Positions 56,528-64,000 of a DNA stretch of 64,000 bases are shown piece by piece. The notes below the pieces were generated by a model, which made no database searches, was not told where the DNA came from, and saw nothing but the letters and a program-made list of their open reading frames with translations. Source of the stretch: Cydia pomonella (lineage: Eukaryota > Arthropoda > Insecta > Lepidoptera > Tortricidae). Where the stretch lies: the NCBI RefSeq assembly GCF_033807575.1, contig NC_084705.1, positions 6,752,019 through 6,816,018 of the forward strand, given 5' to 3'. Both the position numbers and the translations under genes were made by a program. Within the stretch, counting starts at the first letter, position 1. Every line of letters starts with the position of its first letter.

Positions 56528-56612
56528 CACGTGTATAAAATCATCCATATACGCCTGCAGAATCCCGAAAGCGAATTTATTCAGCAAGATGATCAACATG
56601 TTATTTTATCGG
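56528..56612 (+). promoter_or_regulatory. E-box/TATA promoter with short coding first exon
   Basis: A palindromic E-box CACGTG (56528-56533) directly abuts TATAAAA (56534-56540). Transcription would start about 25-30 bases on, around GCAGAATC. An ATG at 56589 in the context CAGCAAGATG opens MINMLFYR, and at the next codon boundary lies GTGAGT (56613-56618), a strong splice donor. TATA promoter, brief 5' leader, a few N-terminal codons and a phase-0 donor is a layout common in insect genes for secreted and cuticular proteins. The gene cannot be named. A phase-0 open exon at 58731-58904 is one possible continuation. Confidence 0.4.
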
Positions 56613-57017
56613 GTGAGTTTGCATTTAGAAATGGAATATTGTGAACGTACTATATTATCTAAAATTTATAAGCTGAATTTATTTATGTACCTACATTAAT
56701 TTATTGAAAGCCCACGCACGTTTGCTAATCAATCAGAAATGAGATATTTAACCTAAGTAAACATGCCAACTAACATTTAAACTCAAACAAAACCTTGTAA
56801 TAACCCCATAGCAATAACGCTCTCGTCCGGAAAATTTCTAAGTTTTCGGAAACCTGATGTTTGTTTGTTGAGAACGGAACTCGTTCAGACTGTTATACAC
56901 ATCCAGACCTATAGAAATAAAAATATTATAACTGTCGTTGGACATAAAATGTATACATATATATATATATAACCAAGGCCGTTTTCGGCCACGGCGACTG
57001 CTTCAACTGCTTTTTTG

Positions 57018-57133
57018 GCGTTCATGTGCTCTCGTGTGGCTGACGTAGCCGATCTTGTTGGCAAAGACCCGTGCGCACAACGGGCATGAGTTGAAACCAT
57101 CAATATAATTATAGCTAAAATCCATATATTGAT
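57018..57133 (-). pseudogene. Single C2H2 zinc finger in a 42-codon frame
   Basis: On the minus strand an ATG near 57133 opens MDFSYNYIDGFNSCPLCARV, continuing FANKIGYVSHTRAHERQKSS to a stop near 57015. CPLC (two residues between cysteines), twelve residues, then HTRAH (three between histidines) is a complete C2H2 finger pattern. A lone finger followed by a stop resembles the finger seen at the end of some RTE-type LINE proteins, and a host zinc-finger exon is the alternative. No splice or promoter signal decides between them. Confidence 0.45.
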
Positions 57134-57640
57134 AAATAATATTAGTAACTATGCCTTTATTTATTTAATAATGGCAATTCTTCTATCAGATAAGCATTTT
57201 TTGACCAGAAAAATAAATGCCTTCCGTTTTTCAATATAATATAAATTATCTCGACTTTCCTCAGTTAATAAGATGTTAGAACAGCCAAAAATAAAGTGGG
57301 ATCAATCGTTTCGTTTTAATCAAAACCTTACACGACACAATTAAGGTTTATATTCATACAATTGATCATTGAAAGAGGAGCTAGCGTAATTTTGTTTTGC
57401 TATGCAACGACAGCTTACCACAGGCAACGAGGTCAGGGTTTTAAAGTTCATCGCAGTGCGGAAACTAAAACTACAAATGAGCACTGCTTTTAATTAATTC
57501 GGAAACGTTGGCGTTGGCCGACCGGCGTAGGTATATGCGATGCTACAGTTTTCTACTTTCAAACGGTAAATGGAACACAAGCCAATTTTGAAATGATGGT
57601 CAACAAGGTGGCATATGATATTTACGTTAGCGACAATACA
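57134..57640. other. AT-rich sequence, nothing recognised
   Basis: No feature was detected. Confidence 0.4.
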
Positions 57641-57762
57641 TCTGACGGCCTGCCGCGATCCACGTTCGACGTATTGCCTCCCTGTCAGGCTATCACACTT
57701 ACAAATTTATAAGTGCGACAGAGAGGCAACATGTCGAACGTGGTTCGCGGTAGGCCCTCAGT
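57641..57762. repeat. Foldback MITE, GGCCTACCGCGAA family, copy 2
   Basis: GGCCTGCCGCGATCCACGTT CGACGTATTGCCTCCCTGTC on the left pairs with the reversed right arm GGCCTACCGCGAACCACGTT CGACATGTTGCCTCTCTGTC, around a short AT-rich loop. Ends resemble the element at 21966-22101. Confidence 0.75.
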
Positions 57763-58199
57763 GCTAGCGAGATGGACGGCGACGACAACGAAAATAATTT
57801 TGATCCAGTTGCATAAAATGATACTTTTTAAACTTAAGTGCAGTCATTAGTGGCTGGTGTAACTTACTCGTATAACAGTTTAAAAAAATCTTAACTGATC
57901 ATTACTATTACATACGAGTTTGTGTTGCAATCTTCGCTGTTGTTACTGTAAGTGTACTCTATGATCAATATAAACCCTTAAATATACTTCAAAATAATTA
58001 CAAGGCCTTTTGATGTAGACAAAATTTGTTAAATAAGGGCTTACAAATACGGGTTATTGATCTGGCTGGGTTTCATTAGTGAGAAATATCTTTTTACCCG
58101 ATTTTAAATGGAAAAATCGAGCTAGTTTTTTTTTACGTTTATATTTTTACAAGAGCCATGTTTTTAATTTATGCAGATAATAACCCGATCAAAATAGAC

Positions 58200-58403
58200 T
58201 TATTTCGAGCAGAGCTTAGCTGCTCGGATATTGGCAAGTGCTTGTAATTTATAAACAGTCTTTGCGTTTTTCTCGGTACCTGATAGGTAGATGTTCATTT
58301 TCCGTCGCTCAGGGCATTTTAACACATGCTTGAACGTGTCACGAATGCCGAGTGTCGCATGGAGCGAAGTTACGTGATTTGCAGTATTCATGTTGTTTAG
58401 AGA
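58200..58403 (-). CDS. Candidate terminal coding exon, protein unidentified
   Basis: On the minus strand TGTCTTTTAGTTTGCAG forms a fair splice acceptor ending at 58404. The following 67 codons are open to a stop at 58200-58202: NNMNTANHVTSLHATLGIRD, TFKHVLKCPERRKMNIYL, SGTEKNAKTVYKLQ and ANIRAAKLCSK. The residues are mixed and charged and the codons use G and C in third positions more than the background, as expected of real coding sequence. I do not recognise the family. No nearby poly(A) signal is obvious. It could also be a fragment of an unfamiliar mobile element. Confidence 0.35.
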   Translation of the reverse strand, partial: SLNNMNTANHVTSLHATLGIRDTFKHVLKCPERRKMNIYLSGTEKNAKTVYKLQALANIRAAKLCSK

Positions 58404-58730
58404 CTGCAAACTAAAAGACAATGAAATCAAGTTTAATTTACAAGCGTAATTAGCGAATGTTTATTTTCACTCGGCTTGTGGAATTGTGAACGAGCAACTT
58501 GGATTGTTGCAAACTTTTTTATTTAGTTCACGTGTATTATTTCGTTGCCGGCACGTCAATAAGGTGTGGAATAATTTTGTTGGAGTCGTTGGAGATGCCG
58601 ACTCTAGTACTATGCCTCAATGGTTTTACTACTATTACTTTAGATACTGTTGTAGATATTTTTTGTAATGCTGAGTTCTAGGCAAAGATCTACAAGCCAA
58701 TAATTACTTTGATTTTATTTATAATTTTAG

Positions 58731-58904
58731 GCGTTTGCTGCTGTCTTAGAAAACATATTGTGTGCAACGGTACATAATTATGCAGGTCTTCAATTTCTCG
58801 ACACTTTGAATTTTAAGAACCCTTATTATATACCTGTTGCACAAAATTCTATTTTATTATGGCAAAAGCCGGGCGTAGTAAACTCGCGTGGCATAATGAT
58901 TTAG
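58731..58904 (+). CDS. Possible internal or terminal exon (weak)
   Basis: TTTTATTTATAATTTTAG (to 58730) is a plausible acceptor. After it 57 codons are open in the frame that would continue from the donor at 56613: AFAAVLENILCATVHNYAGL, QFLDTLNFKNPYYIPVAQ and LLWQKPGVVNSRGI to a stop at 58902-58904. An open run of this length is not rare by chance in AT-rich DNA, and the joined N-terminus is not a convincing signal peptide, so this is offered only as a lead. Confidence 0.15.
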   Translation, partial: AFAAVLENILCATVHNYAGLQFLDTLNFKNPYYIPVAQNSILLWQKPGVVNSRGIMI

Positions 58905-60040
58905 CTGAATTTACAAAATCTACGGGTTCGAAAGCTTGAAGCTAGAAATGAAGTGCAAGAAAAGTCATTTTTCGAAGACTTTTACAGATTCAGCTTTTCT
59001 ACGCATATGTTGAGTCGAAAACCTACGTAATGGATGTATAATATATGAGAGACGTTTTCACGGGTACAACCACGGCGCAACCTGTCATAGAACAATATAC
59101 AATCTGGCAGCTTAAAGTAAATTATTACCATACTATAATAAGCTGTGGCTAAACAACTGCATGTCCTGTAAAAAAACTAAGTATCTTTCCATGTTATACG
59201 TTTTACTAAACCTTTATTGCCATTTTTAATCACTCTCTCTTATAATATTTATTTTCCGTGAGTATAGTAATCAAAGCTTTTCAAAACGACAGTACCAAGC
59301 CAGTCCTGAGCCAAGTTTATCATAACAAAACATGATTTGTGAGCATCATAATACAAAAACAGTCTAACATTCTCCATAACGTTTTAATTAACAGTATTTC
59401 CATTCTTAATATAACACAATTTATCATAAGATCCTTTATGTTCGTCTGTAGACCATTTCCTTACGCAAAACGCTAACTTTGTATTGTTAAGTTAAATTAA
59501 TGAGAAAGATGTCAGAAAGCGATATTAATTGCCACGTCGTTCCACCAAATATTCACATTTAGGAGGCAAATGCAGCGCCATCTCGTGGTAATTACGACAT
59601 TAATATCAACTCCACATACTGAATGTGTAACGCTTGATAAACTGTGGCACAACACAAGGAGCTTGTTTTATTTACTTAGCACCGGTCATTTCGACGTACA
59701 GATGCCTTAGTTAAGAAAAGTTTCTCGTAGATACGTATTCTCTTAAGTATTTTTATTTTATTGAAACCACATTAAAGCTCGTGAATATTTGATGGGAACC
59801 ATTATTTTTCGAGCGACATCGGGAAGGGAAGCGGCATTCGAACTATTGCCCCTCTGCCGAAGCATAGGTACGATTGTACCTATGGCGGTGCATGTTGTAG
59901 TGACTCGTCCGTACACAGAAAGAGATGGAGGTGTGCAAGATTTGCTTTTGATGTATGTAATTTTTTATGTATTTGTGTCGTCATTACAGATTGGATTTTG
60001 TATGTAGTAAGTGAGAAGTGCGACTGTGTGCACGTTTCCT
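58905..60040. other. AT-rich sequence, nothing recognised
   Basis: A plus-strand frame at 59789-60007 has no motif. GGTACGATTGTACC at about 59870 is a short palindrome. Confidence 0.4.
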
Positions 60041-60130
60041 TCCGCAAAATATGGCAGAATAATTTGTATGGTAAGATATCGCTTGGGCTCCTCCCTACCG
60101 ACGTCTCGGAACCCGGTGTTGCTAGAAGTG
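60040..60130 (-). repeat. Dispersed repeat, GGAGCCCAAGTGACATC family, minus copy
   Basis: GCTTGGGCTCCTCCCTACCG ACGTCTCGGAACCCGGTGTT is the reverse complement of the repeat at 55861-55970 with several substitutions. The plus frame 59998-60201 crosses it and is not a gene. Confidence 0.6.
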
Positions 60131-60621
60131 CAGTCGTCATGAGTGCTGAAACCGAGTGTTACCTTAACGCATTGGTCAGAAAAATGGACGAAAAACGTTA
60201 AAAATAAAATTCATTTACTTAATTGCATGTCTTCGCAGTGCTTTTAAATTAATTTTAATCATTTTGTCATACAGAAAGCTTTTTGTACTCAACGAGTACG
60301 TTAGTGTACCAGCACCACGACACGCCATACAATAATTAAGGAATTTCTAGTTAAGCTTTTTTATGTCTCTGTTTTGCTTGAAAATAAACTATTCCGAGAA
60401 TTAAATATGTCCCTTAACTGTGCTTACTTAATGGATGTTTATGGCAATGTCTTTGTAAAACGCGATCATTACGTTTGAATCATTACGCTATTAGGGCATT
60501 AAAACTTTATATCTACGAAGTTGGGAGTTCGTTATCTCCTTGAGATTTTGGCTCGTTTGTTACGATTCATGCCTATTCAACAGATACCAATAAATAATAA
60601 TGACTGCATTTTATACCTCAT

Positions 60622-60775
60622 CAGTGGCAAACGAGGACCGCGTGATGGTAAGCTATTTACCGTAACTTATGGACAATATGGAGATGCCGACGCTTATAAA
60701 ACTTGTATACTCGTTTTTTGAAGAACCCCCATGCAGTCCCTTGAGAAAACCTAGACACGAAGTTCCTTCAACCGT
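60622..60775 (-). repeat. Dispersed repeat (LINE 3'-like), minus copy 1
   Basis: GTGGCAAACGAGGACCGCGT GATGGTAAGC, then ACCGTAACTTATGGAC and GAAGAACCCCCAT follow the layout of 61706-61860 and, reversed, 48500-48625. Diverged. Confidence 0.45.
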
Positions 60776-61480
60776 CAAAACATCCGCGGGAGGAAATTCC
60801 TCTGAAACCACACAGTACAAGTAGGCAACCATTCAGTTCTGCTTATCTCTATCTTACATTTAAACTTATATCGCACTTTTATATAAATATTTTTATATTT
60901 TAAGACTACACACAGTGCGACGTTTTACGATGACATTCGCCACAAACCCGGCACCCTGTCGTTCCGCTATCTCGCCCACGCAACATAATCTACTTACACC
61001 AATGTTTAAATGTAAAGTAAACAAGCCAAAAATACAAAAATAAGAATGTCAATAAAGATAACCATTGATACCTAAAAACTAAAAAGTAATTTAGTAATTA
61101 TTTCCATTTTTATTAGTATGCAGTTAAGAGTAGTTAAGAGTTAGTAAGTTAGTTTAAAGTTATATGTAGTTTAGCAGTCCATATTATTCACTATTCTCGT
61201 AAGAATATGTCGACTGAGAACTAAAAGATCGAATACGCAGTAGAAACTGTAGACATTAAATATGTACATTGTGACTGAAAGACCATTCTGCTAATCGCTT
61301 CTTTAACTTTCTCTCAATATTTGATTTGATTGGTCTAGTAACTTCATAAGTAAAATATTAGATTCAAGCCTAAGTTTGTCTACTTAAACAAGTTCACTTA
61401 AGTAGTATTAAATATAGTCCCATCTAGTTAGTCCCTAAGTTTCTGTTTAAAAACAAAAATAGTGAATATATAAAGTCCAG
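60776..61480. other. AT-rich sequence, nothing recognised
   Basis: No feature was detected. Confidence 0.4.
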
Positions 61481-61535
61481 AAAGCCAAGCCTTATTGAGT
61501 TTACTGTGGAACTTGGTCAATTTGTGTAATTACTG
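61481..61535 (+). repeat. SINE family 1 fragment
   Basis: AAGCCTTATTGAGTTTACTG TGGAACTTGGTCAATTTGTG matches the body segment just before the tail of the SINE at 3565-3823. Both ends are missing. Confidence 0.5.
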
Positions 61536-61705
61536 GACTAGCATTATAATTACTTTGGACAAAAATTTTACCATAAAATTTCCTAGGTTATGTTTATTTT
61601 TACTCTACGATCAATAATAGGTACTTTAGGAGCTACAGGGTGCTCAAGTTAACAAAGAGACAATAAATTTATGATTTAAGAAAACGTCGTTTTTTCATAT
61701 GTTTT

Positions 61706-61860
61706 ATACCACGACGGTGGCAAACAAACCCGCCTGATGGTAAGTTACCGTACCGTAGCCTATGGACGCCTGCATCTCCAGAGGTGATACAGCCGCGTTG
61801 TCGACCCTATAAAATCTGTACCCTCCTTTTTTGAAGAACTTCGTACCTTGCCTAGCCTAG
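61706..61860 (-). repeat. Dispersed repeat (LINE 3'-like), minus copy 2
   Basis: GGTGGCAAACAAACCCGCCT GATGGTAAGT, CGTAGCCTATGGACGCCTGC and CCAGAGGTGATACAG are the reverse complement of the 48.5-kb repeat and parallel 60622-60775. Confidence 0.55.
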
Positions 61861-61894
61861 TACGAGTAGCCTTACGTCAAAATAGACTATTTGC

Positions 61895-62266
61895 ATAAAC
61901 TCAAAAACGGCTAGACCGATCAGATTCGTTATAGCTTTCGTTAGTGTAGGATGTCGTTAGATAGGTCTTTCAAAACTAATAAGGGTCTTCAATAAAAAAA
62001 ATTGATAAACGTAATATTTTCGGGGCTCTGAAAGAAAAATATGTTTCACTCTCTAACTCACTTCACTCACTTCCCTAACTTCTGAACCATGGGTCCAAAA
62101 AATATGAGAAAAATCGTGAAAGTAAAACTTAGTAAAGACTTTCAAGAAAAACTATAGCAAACCTGATCGGATTAGCCGTTTTTGAGTTTTTGCTAAAAGT
62201 ATATTTTGATGGACGGGTAACTACGGAACCCTACACTGTGCATGGCCCGACATGCTCTTGGCCGGT
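61895..62266 (-). repeat. Dispersed repeat, CCGGCCAAGAGCATG family, partial copy
   Basis: On the minus strand it starts CCGGCCAAGAGCATGTCGGG, then GTAGGGTTCCGTAGTTAC and AACTCAAAAACGGCTAATCC, as at 50169. Its far end (61903-61950) repeats the AACTCAAAAACGGCTAGACC theme inverted, so the copy folds back on itself. Confidence 0.6.
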
Positions 62267-62334
62267 TTTTTTTTTATATTTGGTCAGTAGGTGATTACGC
62301 TTGCTTATTCTAAACTCATAAATTGAGTTATGAT

Positions 62335-62575
62335 GAACAGTTACGAAAATACGACTTTTTCTTCTTCAAATCGCCTGGGACCGTGACCGGCCATCTTGCC
62401 AGCGCTTCGGCAACGAATGGCAGCGGGGAATTGCCGTCACTCAAAGAATAAATGCGAGTGACAGGACCCTCAGCTTCATACAAAGATGCAAGAAACGTCA
62501 CCAGACCCACGTCCTCCACATGAAGAATCCCCAAACCACCGTACCGAACAGGGAGTGCAGCCTGAAGCCACTATG
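62335..62575 (-). pseudogene. Non-LTR reverse transcriptase C-terminal fragment
   Basis: The minus frame, open from about 62575 to 62328, reads RYGGLGILHVEDVGLVTFLA, SLYEAEGPVTRIYSL and FVAEALARWPVTVPGDL. The motif (L)P.RYGGLGI....(D).(A)..(A)FLASL is characteristic of the region just after the reverse transcriptase core in several non-LTR clades. It is followed by AGAAGAAAAAG. The catalytic core is absent. The clade is not certain. Confidence 0.5.
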
Positions 62576-63100
62576 CTTAGCGATTATCGTGATCGTGACC
62601 TATTAAAATTACGAACTCCTAGTCGGTTTTCCTTACCACATTTCACGTATCCAATATCCACGTACTGCTAATTATTCAACCTAAAGAATCCTTACAAAAT
62701 AGGCACAAAAACAAAAGCGTAATCAGAAATAATAAGGCCCTGAATTCAATTAAGTGGCTATCGTTAACCGAGAGGAAGAATACAGCCTAATTTGAGGCAA
62801 GCGGTGCCTATTGCCACCTCGCTCACGTCGTCTCAAATTGATACAGTGTACGTGATCCACTCAGAGAGATGGCGCTCATTTAGGGCTCATGGCTACCTCT
62901 CAATGACTGTATATGGAATAACGTGTCTATTGGGACTAAAATCCGTCCGATAAGTTTTAGTCTTGTCTTGATTGATGCCGTAAGGCGTGGAATTCGTTTT
63001 TGTCATTTAGATTTCAAGAAGGGATTAAAAACACTTGGCTTTTTATTTAAAACGTATTTTTTACGTAATTTAAAAGAACAAAATAAAGAATATATAACTA
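62576..63100. other. AT-rich sequence, nothing recognised
   Basis: No feature was detected. Confidence 0.4.
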
Positions 63101-63101
63101 T

Positions 63102-63469
63102 ACTATATAATAGACTTTCTTCTTTCTTTCTTTTTTTTTTCTTTGAGAGCGCTGGTGGCCTAGCGGTAAGAGCGTGCGACTTGCAATCCGGAGGTCGCGG
63201 GTTCAAAGGCCCGGCTCGTACCAATGAGTTTTTCGGAACTTATGTACGAAATATCATTTGATATTTACCAGTCGGTTTTCAGTGAAGGAAAACAACCCAA
63301 CAAGGCCTAGTTTACCCTCTGGGTTGGAAGGTCAATGGTAGGCGCTTTCGTAAAAACTAATGCCTACGCCAAATCTTGAGATTAGTTTTCAAGCGGAGCC
63401 CAGGCTCCCATGAGCCATGGCAATATGCCGGGACAACGCGAGGAAGAAGAAGACTATATAATAGACTTT
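63102..63469 (+). mobile_element. SINE family 2 insertion with 17-bp target duplication
   Basis: ACTATATAATAGACTTT lies at 63102-63118 and 63453-63469. The tRNA-like head starts near 63150 (GCTGGTGGCCTAGCGG) with an identical AGAGCGTGCGACTTGCAATC segment to the 47-kb copy; the B-box arm is GCGGGTTCAAAGGCCCGGC, with an extra G. The body and the end ATGCCGGGACAACGCGAGGA AGAAGAAG follow. A 30-base pyrimidine-rich leader (CTTCTTTCTTTC..TTT) separates the 5' target copy from the head, and about 25 bases of the middle are missing relative to the 47-kb copy. The 112-codon frame over it is not a gene. Confidence 0.9.
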
Positions 63470-64000
63470 GTATTATTTATATTTTATAATAATACAAAGT
63501 GACCTGATTGCATTGCTCTAAAAGTATAATAATATATTCGGTTTGACGGTATGTCTGATGGTTACTCTCACGAGACCACGGAAAATCGCGTTGAATGGCA
63601 CGACTTTCCAATGGGTACATTCTCACAAAAAAAACGTACGCAATCAATGCGACAATTACAGATATTTATTACACGAATGCCCAAAAAAAGGAGTGTATTG
63701 TTTTCAGAGTTCATGTTTTTATATAGTAGCCATCGTGACTATGATGCTGAATCACTCAGGGACGAGTCTTAGCAGATATAGATTTTAACATTCAGCCTAT
63801 AAAATTAAAAAAAGGTACTTTTTTTTACAATAAAACAAGTTATTTGGAGTGATATTCCTGATATTTAACTTATTTTTACTACGGGTACATATTAATTTAA
63901 ACTGTATCAATAAAAGGAAGTATTGCGTTAAATATATTCAGCAAACTGAGGGCGTAATTAATAAGTTAATTATGGTTATAAATTAAATGAACCTTCTTCA
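63470..64000. other. AT-rich sequence to the window edge
   Basis: Two overlapping plus frames at 63543-63788 show no motif; TTTATAATAATACAAAGT near 63480-63500 continues the target region of the SINE. Nothing can be named. Confidence 0.4.

Noticed and set aside
59998..60201. 67-codon plus-strand frame that looks protein-like
   Set aside because: Its middle is the reverse complement of a dispersed repeat also present at 55861-55970.
62923..63261. 112-codon plus-strand frame
   Set aside because: It is random AT-rich flank running into a SINE.

Overview
The window looks like nuclear DNA from a moth or butterfly (Lepidoptera); I cannot place it to family. The evidence is the strongly AT-rich base composition, several tRNA-derived SINE families, 5'-truncated non-LTR retrotransposons of jockey, CR1 and RTE type with poly(A) or microsatellite tails, and very many small foldback (MITE-like) elements of the kinds common in moth genomes. 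No bacterial, organellar or viral gene order is present. No complete protein-coding gene can be read; the window is intergenic or intronic and is dominated by decayed and a few young mobile elements.

Layout. 0-7 kb: quiet AT-rich DNA, then a crowd of foldback elements (1.6-3.25 kb), a SINE (3.57 kb), a mariner-like transposase remnant (4.2-4.5 kb) and a reversed SINE (6.8 kb). 8-16 kb: foldback repeats, three SINE insertions (11.1-12.4 kb) and a reversed LINE 3' end (13.7-14.0 kb). 17.9-18.9 kb: one repeat inserted, inverted, into another copy of itself. 19.7-29.6 kb: foldbacks, an RTE fragment (22.1 kb), a possible GC-rich first exon (23.8 kb), a CR1-like LINE end (25.5-26.4 kb), another RTE end (27.8 kb) and the longest open frame of the window, a LINE reverse-transcriptase C-terminus (28.7-29.5 kb). 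30-36 kb: two reverse-strand open frames that could be exons, and a TATA/initiator pair followed by a splice donor (36.04-36.16 kb). 36.4-38.6 kb: three LINE 3' ends in a row. 39-50 kb: an unidentified GC-rich repeat block, a Helitron-like element ending in a perfect palindrome, a near-perfect long hairpin, an array of related repeats, and a SINE inserted in a LINE pol remnant with an exact 17-bp duplication. 51.65-52.58 kb: a compact LTR retrotransposon with two identical 90-bp LTRs, a 5-bp target duplication and an inverted RNase H piece. 54-64 kb: further foldbacks, a TATA promoter abutting an E-box with a short coding first exon (56.5 kb), a lone C2H2 finger, a reverse-strand candidate terminal exon (58.2-58.4 kb) and two more retroelement pieces.

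How the parts relate. SINE ends and LINE 3' ends share features (AATAAA plus microsatellite tails, and a small stem whose sequence changes in a compensated way in three LINE tails), which fits target-primed reverse transcription with LINE enzymes mobilising short elements. The candidate host signals (three promoter/first-exon candidates on the plus strand, three exon candidates on the minus strand) cannot be joined into a gene from sequence alone and are offered as leads, not as genes.
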